A stretch of 64,000 nucleotides of DNA from Collinsella sp. BG-O-102 (GTDB lineage: Bacteria; Actinomycetota; Coriobacteriia; Coriobacteriales; Coriobacteriaceae). Of this stretch, positions 31,235 through 40,016 are shown in pieces (position 1 is the stretch's first letter; each line of letters begins with the position of its first letter). The position numbers and the translations under genes were made by a program. A model generated the notes under the pieces. That model was given only the letters and a program-made list of their open reading frames with translations, did no database searches and was not told the origin of the DNA. The stretch spans positions 1 through 64,000 of the forward strand of contig NZ_JAMOKO010000009.1 in NCBI RefSeq assembly GCF_023656745.1. Reading direction: 5' to 3'.

Positions 31235-32905
31235 ATGTCTCAAGAAACCATCCGCGCGGCCGAGCGTGCCGCGGGACAGGTGAACGCCATGTCGACGTAT
31301 GATCCGGACTCTGACCAGCTGCATGAGGAATGCGGCGTTTTTGGTGTCTGGGCGCCCGATCGCGACGTGGCTCGACTGACGTACTTTGGCCTGCGTGCAC
31401 TGCAGCATCGCGGCCAAGAATCGGCGGGAATCGCCGTTGGTGACGGCGGTACGGTTATGGTCCGCAAGGATCTGGGCCTGCTCGACCGCGTGTTCTCCAA
31501 TGCCGACTTGTCGACGCTCTCCGGTCAGCTGGCCGTGGGTCATGTGCGCTACGGCACCGCCGGCGCCAAGAGCTGGGAAGCCTCTCAGCCGCACCTCTCT
31601 ACCATCAATAGCGTCATTATCGCGCTCGCGCACAACGGCACCCTCGTCAACACCGACGAGCTGCGTCGTCAGCTGATCGAGCTGGGCGTACCGTTCCTCT
31701 CCAACTCGGATTCCGAGGTCGCGACCAAACTCATCGGCTACTTTACTCAGCGTACTGGCCATCTGCGCGAGGGCATTCGCAAGACCATGGAGCTCGTGCG
31801 CGGCGGCTACGCCATGACGCTCATCAACGAGCAGGCGCTCTACGCATTCCGCGATCCGCACGGCATTCGCCCGCTCGTGCTGGGCAAGCTGGTGGATGAG
31901 GGCCTGGACCAGGCCGATGCTGCATCCGTTTCGCAGCTGCCGTCGCAGGACGGCGCCGCGACGGTCGACGCCACCACCCATGTCACGCGCGCCGGCGGCT
32001 GGGTCGTTGCCTCCGAGACCTGCGCGCTCGATATCGTGGGCGCCGAGTACGTCCGCGACGTCCGTCCCGGTGAGATTTTGCGCATCAGCGCCGAGGGCCT
32101 TGTGTCCGAGCAGGGCGTGCCTGCCGCCGAAGAGCCTGCTAACTGCATTTTTGAGCAGGTCTACTTTGCTCGCCCCGATTCCATCATGAACGGCAAGAGC
32201 GTCTACGCCTGCCGTTATGACATGGGTCGTCAGCTGGCACATGAGGAGCCCGTCGAGGCCGACCTGGTCATCGGCGTGCCCGACTCCGGCCTGCCGCCCG
32301 CGGAGGGCTATTCGCACGAGAGTGGCATTCCCTTTGGCGAGGGCCTCATCAAGAACCGCTATGTGGGCCGTACGTTTATCGAGCCTACGCAGGAGCTGCG
32401 TGCCATGGGCGTGCGCATGAAGCTCAACCCGCTGCGCGACAACATCGAGGGCAAGCGCCTGGTCGTCATCGACGACTCCATCGTGCGCGGCACCACCATG
32501 GTGCAGCTCGTCAAGATGCTGCGCAACGCCGGCGCCAAGGAGATTCACATCCGCATCAACTCGCCCGAGGTCATCTGGCCGTGCTTCTACGGTATCGATA
32601 CCGACGTACAGTCGCAGCTTATCAGCGCCAACAAGACGGTCGACGAGATTTGCGAGTACATTGGCGCCGATTCGCTGGCCTTCCTTTCGGTCGAGGGCCT
32701 GCTGAAGGTCATGCCCAAGGGCGGCTACTGCGATGCGTGCTTTACCGGCCGCTACCCCGTGGCGATTCCCGAGAGCTTTGGCCGCGATAAGTTCATGGAG
32801 GGCTTTAAGCCCCGCAACCTGGACAAGCCGCTGCACTTTGATGACGACGCCGTGGTCGAGAAATACGATGACCGCAGCTGGGAAGAGGAACACGGCGAGG
32901 CCTAA
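31235..32905 (+). CDS. purF: Amidophosphoribosyltransferase
   Basis: A 556-residue enzyme catalysing the first committed purine step, PRPP plus glutamine to phosphoribosylamine. The class II glutaminase nucleophile is the Cys in LHEECGVFGVW at about residue 33, implying propeptide removal. LRALQHRGQESAG and RYGTAGAKSWEASQP follow. The PRPP site is VVIDDSIVRGTTM. Cysteines near the C-terminus (GGYCDACFTGRYP) suit the iron-sulfur type. GAGGGGATGCC precedes the ATG. A repeat element begins inside its stop codon. Confidence 0.96.
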   Translation: MSQETIRAAERAAGQVNAMSTYDPDSDQLHEECGVFGVWAPDRDVARLTYFGLRALQHRGQESAGIAVGDGGTVMVRKDLGLLDRVFSNADLSTLSGQLAVGHVRYGTAGAKSWEASQPHLSTINSVIIALAHNGTLVNTDELRRQLIELGVPFLSNSDSEVATKLIGYFTQRTGHLREGIRKTMELVRGGYAMTLINEQALYAFRDPHGIRPLVLGKLVDEGLDQADAASVSQLPSQDGAATVDATTHVTRAGGWVVASETCALDIVGAEYVRDVRPGEILRISAEGLVSEQGVPAAEEPANCIFEQVYFARPDSIMNGKSVYACRYDMGRQLAHEEPVEADLVIGVPDSGLPPAEGYSHESGIPFGEGLIKNRYVGRTFIEPTQELRAMGVRMKLNPLRDNIEGKRLVVIDDSIVRGTTMVQLVKMLRNAGAKEIHIRINSPEVIWPCFYGIDTDVQSQLISANKTVDEICEYIGADSLAFLSVEGLLKVMPKGGYCDACFTGRYPVAIPESFGRDKFMEGFKPRNLDKPLHFDDDAVVEKYDDRSWEEEHGEA

Positions 32906-32944
32906 AACCTGCCAAAAAGGGACAGGTTTATTTTGGTAGGTTTT
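32904..32944. repeat. Dispersed AGGTTTATTTTGG-type repeat overlapping the purF end
   Basis: AAAACCTGCCAAAA and TTTTGGTAGGTTTT form inverted ends around AGGGACAGG. It shares the core with the inverted copies at 43884 and 44028. A second small hairpin (GCGCGC/GCGCGC) lies at about 32970-32990. Confidence 0.7.
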
Positions 32945-33062
32945 ACCTGCTGTTTTGTTGATTGAGCGGCGCGCGTTGTTATGGCGCGCGCCGAAATGAA
33001 CGCAACTATGAGCACCGTTTGGCGCCCGCGCGGCGCCACGGTAGTGGGAGAGGAAGGCTCAG

Positions 33063-34166
33063 ATGAGCGATAGCAAGCATGTGACGTATGAGGATGCCGG
33101 CGTCGATACCGCCGAGGGCGGCCGCGCCGTCGACGCTATTAAGCAAATGGTTAAGGACACCAACCGCCCCGAGGTCATCGGCGGTATCGGTGGCTTCGGT
33201 GGCCTGTTCTCGGCCGCCGCGCTTAAGGATATGGAAGACCCGATTCTGATTAGCGGTACCGACGGCGTGGGCACCAAGCTCGTGCTCGCCCAGATCATGG
33301 ACCGTCACGAGACGGTGGGCCAGGACCTGGTCGCTATGTGCGTCAACGACATTCTGGCTTCGGGCGCCGAGCCGCTGTTCTTCCTGGACTACGTTGCCAT
33401 CGGTCACATCGAGGCCGGGCACATGGCAAAGATCATCAAGGGCGTGGCCGATGGCTGTAAGCTCGCGGGCTGCGCGCTCGTGGGCGGTGAGATGGCCGAG
33501 CACCCCGGCGTCATGGCTCCGGCCGACTACGACCTTGCCGGCTTTACCGTGGGCGTCGTCGACCGTCCCAAGATGCTCGACCCCGCAAACGTCCGCCCGG
33601 GCGATGTGATCCTGGGCCTGCCTTCCACCGGCGTGCACTCCAACGGCTACTCGCTCGTGCGCAAGGTCATCGGCGTCGACGGCATTAAGCCGGGCACGCC
33701 CGAGGCCGCCGCTAAGGCGGAGGAGCTGAGCCGTCCGCTCGAGGAGCTCGGTGGCGCTTCGCTGGCTGACGCCCTGCTGGCCCCCACGCGCATCTACGTC
33801 AAGCCGGTTCTTGAGCTGCTCCGCGGCGGCGCCAACGTGCACGCCATCGCCCACATCACCGGTGGCGGCATCACCGAGAACCTCAACCGCGCGCTTGCCG
33901 ACGACGTCGACGCCGTGGTCACCCGTAACGGTGCCGAGATGGGCTGGGATGTTCCGCCCGTCATCACCTACGTGTCGCGCCAGGCCGAGCTCGCGCCCAA
34001 CGAGGCATGCAAGACCTTCAACATGGGCGTTGGCCTGTGCCTGATCGTCGCTCCCGAGGACGAGGCCGCGGTGACCGAGGCCCTGGTCGCGCTGGGCGAG
34101 AAGCCGTTTCGCGTGGGCGAGTGCGTCGAGGGTTCCGGTAAGGTCGTGTACTCCGATGAGCGCTAA
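33063..34166 (+). CDS. purM: Phosphoribosylformylglycinamidine cyclo-ligase (AIR synthetase)
   Basis: A 367-residue PurM that closes the imidazole ring to give AIR using ATP. It shows YEDAGVDTAEGG at the N-terminus, the GIGGFGGLF loop, ISGTDGVGTKLVLA, and VCVNDILASGAEPLFFLDY as MCVNDILASGAEPLFFLDY. The HITGGGITENLNRAL segment lies near the end. Its closing codons overlap purN by 11 bases, so the two are translationally coupled. GGAAGG lies upstream of the ATG. Confidence 0.97.
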   Translation: MSDSKHVTYEDAGVDTAEGGRAVDAIKQMVKDTNRPEVIGGIGGFGGLFSAAALKDMEDPILISGTDGVGTKLVLAQIMDRHETVGQDLVAMCVNDILASGAEPLFFLDYVAIGHIEAGHMAKIIKGVADGCKLAGCALVGGEMAEHPGVMAPADYDLAGFTVGVVDRPKMLDPANVRPGDVILGLPSTGVHSNGYSLVRKVIGVDGIKPGTPEAAAKAEELSRPLEELGGASLADALLAPTRIYVKPVLELLRGGANVHAIAHITGGGITENLNRALADDVDAVVTRNGAEMGWDVPPVITYVSRQAELAPNEACKTFNMGVGLCLIVAPEDEAAVTEALVALGEKPFRVGECVEGSGKVVYSDER

Positions 34167-34857
34167 CGAGCAGATGGCTGCCGCCAAGGGCCTGGACTTT
34201 GTGTCCTATACCCGTCCGACCGGCACCGATACGGCCGAGCCGCTCAAGATCGGTGTGCTCATCAGCGGTTCGGGTACCAACCTGCAGGCGTTGATCGACC
34301 TGATCGCCGCCGGCAAGCTCAACGCTTCGATTGAGCTTGTGGTGTCGAGCCGTCCTTCGGCTAAGGGTTTGCAGCGCGCTGAGCGCGCGGGCATCCAGAC
34401 GCTCACGCTGTCCAAGGATGTCTACGCCGACCCTATTGCCGCCGACGAGATCATCGCGCACGAGCTTCTCGAGCGCGGCTGCGAGTATGTGGTCATGGCC
34501 GGCTACATGCGCATGGTGCACACGCCGCTGCTGGCGGCGTTTCCCAACCGCGTGGTCAACTTGCATCCGGCGCTGCTGCCGAGCTTTACCGGTGCGCATG
34601 CGATTGATGATGCCTTTGCGCGCGGCGTCAAGGTAACTGGCGTGACCGTGCATTTTGCCAATGAGATCTACGACAACGGCCCCATCATCGCTCAGCGTGC
34701 GCTGGCTGTTGAGGAGGGCTGGGATGTCGACACGCTCGAGGAGCACATCCACGCGATTGAGCACGTGCTGTATCCCGAGGTTGTTCAGATGCTCGCCGAC
34801 GGCCGCGTCCACGTGCTGGAGAGCGGCAAGGTCGCAATTGACGCGCCTCGCGGCTAG
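34156..34857 (+). CDS. purN: Phosphoribosylglycinamide formyltransferase (GART)
   Basis: A 233-residue PurN. It transfers a formyl group from 10-formyl-THF to GAR. GVLISGSGTNLQALID binds the phosphate, YMRMVHTPLL and NLHPALLPSFTGAHAIDDA carry the catalytic Asn/His region, and the conserved Asp lies in EIYDNGPIIAQ. There are about 30 extra N-terminal residues before the core, forced by overlap with purM. A terminator follows, closing a purM-purN unit. Confidence 0.96.
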   Translation: MSANEQMAAAKGLDFVSYTRPTGTDTAEPLKIGVLISGSGTNLQALIDLIAAGKLNASIELVVSSRPSAKGLQRAERAGIQTLTLSKDVYADPIAADEIIAHELLERGCEYVVMAGYMRMVHTPLLAAFPNRVVNLHPALLPSFTGAHAIDDAFARGVKVTGVTVHFANEIYDNGPIIAQRALAVEEGWDVDTLEEHIHAIEHVLYPEVVQMLADGRVHVLESGKVAIDAPRG

Positions 34858-34889
34858 CGGCGCACAGTACAATTTAGCCGAGTAGTCAG

Positions 34890-34930
34890 GGTGGTCATTG
34901 GCGCCAAGGCGCGCGTGGCCACCTTTTGTT
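34890..34930 (+). terminator. Intrinsic terminator after purN
   Basis: GGTGGTCA and TGGCCACC pair with one wobble around an inner GGCGCC/GGCGCG region, followed by TTTTGTTTT. Confidence 0.75.
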
Positions 34931-35009
34931 TTGGGTAGTCATCGGGAACGGTCTTTAACGACTGGTCATTCAAGAACGTCGCAGGTGACTAGGTGAGAGA
35001 GGTGAGCGC

Positions 35010-35474
35010 ATGGCGGATAACGAAGCGCTGTTTACGCCTGAGTTGGTGTTTTTTGATTGGGAGTGTGCGACGCCGGATGAGGTGTTCGCGCGGCTTGAGG
35101 GCGAGCTTGCACCACGTGGCTACATTGCATCCGGTTGGCTCGATGCCGTCCGCACGCGCGAGGATGCCTATCCCACGGGTCTTGCCATGCCGGCGGCAAA
35201 CATTGCCATTCCGCATACCGATCCGGGGTTTGTGGCCAAGCCCTATATCGCGGTGGTGAAGCCCGCCGCGCCCGTGACATTTAACGCTATGGCTGGCATG
35301 GGCGCTCCGGTGTCGGCGCAGATCGTCATTAATCTGGGCATCGCCGAGCCGGGCGGCCAGGTCGAGGCCCTGCAGGCGCTCATGAATATCTTTATGGACG
35401 CCGATGCCGCAGCCGACGTGCTCGGCCAGACCACGTCCCAGGGCATGGTCGACGCCATCCGCCGTCACTTCTAA
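35010..35474 (+). CDS. PTS EIIA component, fructose/mannitol/galactitol type
   Basis: A 154-residue EIIA type-2 domain. The phosphorylated His69 lies in ANIAIPHTDPG, and the flanking GYIASGWLDAVRTREDAYPTGLAM is typical of galactitol-type (GatA) proteins. It accepts phosphate from HPr and passes it to an EIIB. No EIIB or EIIC gene is adjacent, so this is an orphan IIA that may serve a distant permease or act as a regulator. GAGAGGTGAGCGC precedes the ATG. Confidence 0.88.
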   Translation: MADNEALFTPELVFFDWECATPDEVFARLEGELAPRGYIASGWLDAVRTREDAYPTGLAMPAANIAIPHTDPGFVAKPYIAVVKPAAPVTFNAMAGMGAPVSAQIVINLGIAEPGGQVEALQALMNIFMDADAAADVLGQTTSQGMVDAIRRHF

Positions 35475-35485
35475 GGTGGGGCTGA

Positions 35486-35592
35486 GCCGGCACTTGGGAA
35501 GCCGGCACTTGGGGACTGTCCCTAACTGCCGGCTGCCAGAGCTGTCCCCTTTGCACCAAAATGGTGCAGATTAATCTGTCCCCAATGCACCA
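35486..35592. repeat. Cluster of dispersed GGGGACAG/GCACCA palindromes
   Basis: AGCCGGCA (35500-35507) and TGCCGGCT (35527-35534) enclose GGGGACTGTCCC. Further on, GCACCA-AAA-TGGTGC (35553-35567) and two CTGTCCCC cores follow. The block looks like several degenerate copies of the repeat family seen at 3624 and 9521. Confidence 0.65.
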
Positions 35593-35659
35593 AGCGTGCC
35601 GCGGGGGCCGCGTTGTGACACAATGGCGTTTGTTCGATTCGTTATGCGAAAGGCCAACT

Positions 35660-36880
35660 ATGGCAAATAAGAAAAAGAACCCTGCGCCCGAGCCGACGCC
35701 CGAGCAGCAGGCTCGCGCTGCCTCCAGCTCTCGCAAGAAGCAGCGCAAGACGTACGTGTCTAAGACCGTCAAGATCGTCCTGGTGGTCATCGGCGTGCTG
35801 GCGATGCTGCTTTCCGTCTCGGCGATGGCGTGCTCCGGCCTTATGTCGCAGGCCGAGGACGCCTCGGGCTACAAGCTGACCGGCGGTGTTGCTGCAACTA
35901 TCAACGGCACCAACCTCACCGAGGACACCGTGACCAAGCAGATCATGAGCATGCGCACGTCCTACGGCTACACCAAGGATAAGGATTGGGCGCAGTATCT
36001 GGTTGACAACGACCTCACGCCCAAGAAGTACCGCAAGCAACTCATCGACTCCTACACGCAGCAGATTCTGCTTCAACAGGCACAGAAGGAGAACGGCGTG
36101 ACGGTGTCTGACGAGGAGGTCGAGAAGGCTTGGAAGGACGCGTGCAAGAGCGCGGGCGGCGCCAAGGCCTTTAAGAAGACCCTCAAGACCTACGGCTATA
36201 CCGAGGACACCTACAAGGACTCACTCAAGGAGAGTCTGGCGCAGCAGAAACTCAAGGATGCCGTCGCGCCCACGAGCAAGCCCAAGGACAGCGAGATTGT
36301 CGATTACATCAACGAAAACCTGTCCAGCTACAACGACGCCCGCCGCTCGTCGAACATCCTGATCAAGGTTGATTCTGACGCTTCCGACGAGGACAAGGCT
36401 GCCGCCAAGGCCAAGGCGCAGGAGTGCCTGGACAAGATCAACTCCGGTGAGCTGAGCTTTGAGGACGCCGTTGAGCAGTACTCCGAGGACACCGGTTCCA
36501 AGGAGAAGAAGGGCGATGTGGGCTGGGATAAGCTCACCACTTTCGTCGACAGCTACCAGACGGCGCTCGAGGGACTCAACAAGGGCGACGTGAGCGAAGT
36601 CGTCGAGTCGACCTATGGCTACCACATCATCAAGTGCACCGACTACTTCCATGTCGATAATCAGGTTGATGACATCAACCAGGTGCCCAAGGACATCAAA
36701 AAGTACGTCTCCAACGTGGTGAAGACGCAAGCGGCCAGCACCGCGTACAGCGAGTGGCTGGAGCAGTACAAGAAGGATGCCGACATCACCGTCAACCCCA
36801 TGCCCAAGGACGTACCCTATAACGTGAGTCTGAAGGGTGTCACCAAGAGTTCGACCGACGATTCGTCGAAGACTGAGTAA
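35660..36880 (+). CDS. Membrane-anchored parvulin-type peptidyl-prolyl isomerase (PrsA/SurA-like)
   Basis: A 406-residue foldase. A charged cytoplasmic head (about 35 residues) is followed by a transmembrane segment (IVLVVIGVLAMLLSVSAMACS) whose end could act as a lipoprotein-like site. A SurA-N-like helical chaperone region follows, then a parvulin domain at about residues 225-345 (SSNILIKVDSDAS, ELSFEDAVEQYSEDTGS, KKGDVGWDK, SEVVESTYGYHIIKC). It probably assists folding of secreted proteins outside the membrane. The ATG at 35660 follows GCGAAAGG. It is 54 bases upstream of the YqeY gene. Confidence 0.9.
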   Translation: MANKKKNPAPEPTPEQQARAASSSRKKQRKTYVSKTVKIVLVVIGVLAMLLSVSAMACSGLMSQAEDASGYKLTGGVAATINGTNLTEDTVTKQIMSMRTSYGYTKDKDWAQYLVDNDLTPKKYRKQLIDSYTQQILLQQAQKENGVTVSDEEVEKAWKDACKSAGGAKAFKKTLKTYGYTEDTYKDSLKESLAQQKLKDAVAPTSKPKDSEIVDYINENLSSYNDARRSSNILIKVDSDASDEDKAAAKAKAQECLDKINSGELSFEDAVEQYSEDTGSKEKKGDVGWDKLTTFVDSYQTALEGLNKGDVSEVVESTYGYHIIKCTDYFHVDNQVDDINQVPKDIKKYVSNVVKTQAASTAYSEWLEQYKKDADITVNPMPKDVPYNVSLKGVTKSSTDDSSKTE

Positions 36881-36934
36881 CCATGGGGCGGTGCTCGCGT
36901 GAGTGCCGCCCACGCTATTAGAGAGGATTTGCAG

Positions 36935-37378
36935 ATGACCAACGAAGAGCTGCAGAAAGAAATGATCGCGGCCATGAAGGCCAAGGACAAGGTTCGCCTG
37001 TCCATCATTCGCCAGGTCAAGGCCGAGGTGAAGAATATCGAGGTTAACGAGCGCCGCGATGTGACCGAGGAAGACGTCAACAGCATGATCAAGCGTCTGA
37101 TCAAGCAGACGAGCGAGACGCTGGAGATGTCCATCAAGGCCGGCACCGACCAGGAGCGTACCGACAACCTGACCGAGCAGGTCAAGATTCTGGAGAGCCT
37201 GCTGCCCGCGCAGGTTTCGGGCGAGGAGCTCGAGGCCCTGATCGAGCAGGTCATCGCCGAGCTGGGCGCTACTTCCAAGAAGCAGATGGGCCAGGTCATG
37301 GGAGCACTCGGCAAGGCCACCGGCGGCAACTTCGATAAGCCTGCCGCGGCAAAGATCGTCGGAGCAAAGCTGGCTTAA
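36935..37378 (+). CDS. GatB/YqeY domain protein
   Basis: A 147-residue YqeY-family protein, resembling the tRNA-binding tail domain of GatB. Family-typical segments are KEMIAAMKAKDKVRLSIIR, the alpha-helical core and QMGQVMGALGKATGGNFDK near the C-terminus. Its exact role is unknown; a link to amidotransferase-type tRNA charging is assumed from homology. GAGAGGATTTGC precedes the ATG at 36935. A terminator follows. Confidence 0.92.
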   Translation: MTNEELQKEMIAAMKAKDKVRLSIIRQVKAEVKNIEVNERRDVTEEDVNSMIKRLIKQTSETLEMSIKAGTDQERTDNLTEQVKILESLLPAQVSGEELEALIEQVIAELGATSKKQMGQVMGALGKATGGNFDKPAAAKIVGAKLA

Positions 37379-37404
37379 GGGCCGAGCGGTACATAGTTGA
37401 TGTT

Positions 37405-37439
37405 AAGGGGACGTGACCATTGCGGTCGCGCCCCTTTTT
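37405..37439 (+). terminator. Intrinsic terminator after yqeY-like gene
   Basis: AGGGG-GTGACC and GGTCGC-CCCCT pair around ATTGC with short internal bulges, followed by TTTTT. Confidence 0.8.
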
Positions 37440-37454
37440 GCTGGGCTGGGCAAT

Positions 37455-37517
37455 CATTGGGGACGGGCTTAAATGAGTGCCCAATGAGCGGGTACTCATT
37501 TAAGCCCGTCCCCAATG
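37455..37517. repeat. Perfect 24-bp inverted repeat with GGGGACGGGC core
   Basis: The arms at 37455-37478 and 37494-37517 are perfectly complementary. Each contains CATTGGGGACGGGCTTAAAT, around a 15-base loop. No T-tract follows. It sits between a terminator and the amino-acid transporter operon and looks like a well-preserved REP-like element. Confidence 0.85.
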
Positions 37518-37625
37518 AGTGGGTTAAAGGTTGCGGGTTCTTTACGGGAATGTAGTGTGGGCTGCGGAAACGCGGTTCTTTCCGTACAATAGTTCAACTC
37601 GTGTAAACGCAGGGAAGGGACATTC

Positions 37626-38357
37626 ATGGCAGACATGATCGAGATCAAGCATCTCAACAAGTACTTTGGCGACCTGCATGTGCTCAAAGATATCAATCTC
37701 ACCGTCAAGCGCGGCGAGAAGCTCGTAATGATCGGGCCTTCCGGTTCGGGTAAGTCGACGCTCATCCGTTGCGTCGATTATCTGGAGGAGCCCACGTCGG
37801 GCGAGGTCGTCATCGACGGTACGCCGCTCACCAAAAAGAATCACCTGGAGATGGCTCGCAAGTATAGCTCTATGGTGTTTCAGCAGTTCAACCTGTATCC
37901 CAACATGACGGTGCTGGGCAACCTGACGCTCGCGCCCATCAAACTGCAAAAGAAGAGCAAGGAGGAGGCGACCGAGATCGCCATCGCTGCGCTCAAGCGC
38001 GTCGGCATGGCGCATAAGGCCGGCGAGTATCCGCAGAATCTCTCGGGTGGTCAGCAGCAGCGCATCGCCATCGCCCGTGCCCTGTGCACCAAGCAGCCCA
38101 TCATCCTGTTTGACGAACCGACCTCGGCACTCGACCCCGAGATGGTCCAGGAGGTTCTGGACGTTATGATCGAGCTTGCGCAGGAAGATATCACCATGAT
38201 CTGCGTGACGCACGAGATGGGCTTTGCACGCCAGGTGGCCGACCGCGTCATCTTTATGGAGGACGGCCGCATTTTGGAGGAGGGCACGCCCGAGCACTTC
38301 TTCGATAACCCCGAGAACCCGCGCTGCCGCGAGTTCCTGTCCAAGATTCTGCACTAG
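37626..38357 (+). CDS. Polar amino-acid ABC transporter, ATP-binding protein
   Basis: A 243-residue ATPase of the GlnQ/polar amino-acid type: Walker [11 protein letters not shown]-loop [17 protein letters not shown], signature LSGGQQQR, Walker [15 protein letters not shown] and the [19 protein letters not shown] switch region. It powers the two permeases encoded downstream. A TACAAT -10-like box lies at 37585-37590. It is the first gene of a four-gene operon in the order ATPase, binding protein, permease, permease. Confidence 0.94.
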   Translation: MADMIEIKHLNKYFGDLHVLKDINLTVKRGEKLVMIGPSGSGKSTLIRCVDYLEEPTSGEVVIDGTPLTKKNHLEMARKYSSMVFQQFNLYPNMTVLGNLTLAPIKLQKKSKEEATEIAIAALKRVGMAHKAGEYPQNLSGGQQQRIAIARALCTKQPIILFDEPTSALDPEMVQEVLDVMIELAQEDITMICVTHEMGFARQVADRVIFMEDGRILEEGTPEHFFDNPENPRCREFLSKILH

Positions 38358-38365
38358 GCGCGGTG

Positions 38366-39241
38366 ATGGACATGACGGATATGACGAGGGCGGCCGTGTC
38401 GCGCCGTCACTTTTTGCAGCTGGCGGGCGCCGGCATGCTCGCGTTGACGGGGACCGCGCTTACCGGTTGTGGCAACTCCACCAGTGGCGAGGGCTCCGAC
38501 AAGGGGTCCAAGCTTGCGGCCATTAAGTCGCGCGGCCATCTGAATGCCGGCGTTAAGAAGGATGTTCCCGGCTACGGCTATTACGACACCGCCAAGGGCC
38601 GCTTTGAGGGCATGGAAGTCGATTTGTGCTACCAGATCGCCGCTGCCGTCTTTGGCGTGAGCTACAAGGAGGCCCGCGCCCAGGAGCTTGTCGAGTTTAC
38701 CGACGTAACGCCCAAGACGCGCGGCCCACTGATCGATAACGGCCAGCTCGACGTGGTCGCGGCGACCTACACCATCACCGACGAGCGCAAGAAGAGCTGG
38801 GATTTCTCGACGCCGTACCGCACCGACTACGTGGGACTCATGGTCAAGAAGCGTTCGGGCTTTACCTCGATTGAGGACCTGGACGGCAAGGTCATTGGCG
38901 TAAGCCAGGGTGCCACCACGCAGGGCCTGATCGAGCAGATGATCAAGGACAACGGCTTTAGCTGCAAGCCCGAGTTTAGGGCCTTTAGCGGCTACCCCAT
39001 CATCAAGAGTTCGCTCGACGCCGGCAATATCGACGTCTTTGCCATGGACCGCTCCACGCTGGCCGGCTATATGAACGAGACCGTTGAGCTGCTGCAGCCC
39101 GAGGTCAAGTTTGGCGAGCAGGGCTACGGCGTGGCGACCAAGAAGGGCTGCGACCTTTCGGCCGTGGTCGATCGGGTGATTTGCAACCGCCTAGCCGACG
39201 GCTGGCTCGACCAAGAGGTCAAGACCTGGGGTCTTGTATAG
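38366..39241 (+). CDS. Amino-acid ABC transporter substrate-binding lipoprotein with Tat-like signal
   Basis: A 291-residue periplasmic-binding-fold protein. The N-terminus combines a twin-arginine motif (SRRHFLQLAG) with a lipobox (ALTGC), suggesting Tat export and lipid anchoring. The SBP family 3 core follows (GRFEGMEVDLCYQIAAAVFG, YTITDERKKSWDFSTPY, GKVIGVSQGATTQ). The ligand is probably a polar amino acid such as glutamate, glutamine or aspartate. The start is uncertain: GTG 38363, ATG 38366 or later ATGs, as no clear ribosome binding site exists. It is nearly contiguous with the ATPase gene. Confidence 0.9.
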   Translation: MDMTDMTRAAVSRRHFLQLAGAGMLALTGTALTGCGNSTSGEGSDKGSKLAAIKSRGHLNAGVKKDVPGYGYYDTAKGRFEGMEVDLCYQIAAAVFGVSYKEARAQELVEFTDVTPKTRGPLIDNGQLDVVAATYTITDERKKSWDFSTPYRTDYVGLMVKKRSGFTSIEDLDGKVIGVSQGATTQGLIEQMIKDNGFSCKPEFRAFSGYPIIKSSLDAGNIDVFAMDRSTLAGYMNETVELLQPEVKFGEQGYGVATKKGCDLSAVVDRVICNRLADGWLDQEVKTWGLV

Positions 39242-39266
39242 GCGCATCGTCCAAGGAAGGAATCAA

Positions 39267-40013
39267 ATGCTCGAAGGATTATTTGACGCCGACCGTTGGT
39301 CGACGACATTTCAAAACATGGGGCCCTTCTGGGAGGGCTTTGGCGTGACACTGCAGGTGGTCGTTGCCGGCCTGCTGTTGTCGCTGGTGCTGGGCACGCT
39401 GCTGGGCGTGTTCTCTACCACTCGCTCGCGCGTGCTGCGCGCCATAAGCCGCGTGTACGTGGAGTTTTACCAGAACACCCCGTTGCCCGTGCAGGTGCTC
39501 TTTATGTACATGGCCGGTCCGCAGTTTTTGCAGGCCATAACCGGTGCCGACCAGCCGGTGCGCATCGCGCCGTTCGTGCTGGGCTTCTTGGGTGTGGGTC
39601 TGTATCACGCGGCCTACATCTCGGAGGTCATCCGCACTGGTATCGAGGCGGTTCCGCGCGGTCAGATGGAGGCGGCCCAGAGCCAGGGCTTCACCCGTGC
39701 GCAGGCATACTGGTACATCGTGCTGCCCCAGACATTCAAGATTATTCTGCCGCCGCTGTGTAACCAGGCGCTCAACCTGGTCAAGAACACGTCGGTGCTG
39801 GCGCTTGTGGCCGGCGGCGACCTTATGTACCGTTCCGACAACTTTGTGAGTCTGTACGGTTACCTGCAGGGATACATCGTCTGCTGCCTTATGTACTTCA
39901 TCATCTGCTTTCCGCTCGCCATGCTGGTGCAGTGGCTCGAGCGCCGCTCCAAGGAGCGTCCGCGCGGCGTGAGCCTGGCCGAGCTGGGACTCGACAACGT
40001 AGAGGAGGCCTAG
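39267..40013 (+). CDS. Polar amino-acid ABC transporter permease (first)
   Basis: A 248-residue His/Glu/Gln/Arg-type permease with about five transmembrane helices. The family EAA-like loop is visible as EAVPRGQMEAAQSQGF. FYQNTPLPVQVLFMY is the typical second-helix motif. AAGGAATCAA precedes the ATG at 39267. It pairs with the next gene to form a heterodimeric channel. Confidence 0.93.
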   Translation: MLEGLFDADRWSTTFQNMGPFWEGFGVTLQVVVAGLLLSLVLGTLLGVFSTTRSRVLRAISRVYVEFYQNTPLPVQVLFMYMAGPQFLQAITGADQPVRIAPFVLGFLGVGLYHAAYISEVIRTGIEAVPRGQMEAAQSQGFTRAQAYWYIVLPQTFKIILPPLCNQALNLVKNTSVLALVAGGDLMYRSDNFVSLYGYLQGYIVCCLMYFIICFPLAMLVQWLERRSKERPRGVSLAELGLDNVEEA

Positions 40014-40016
40014 CGC

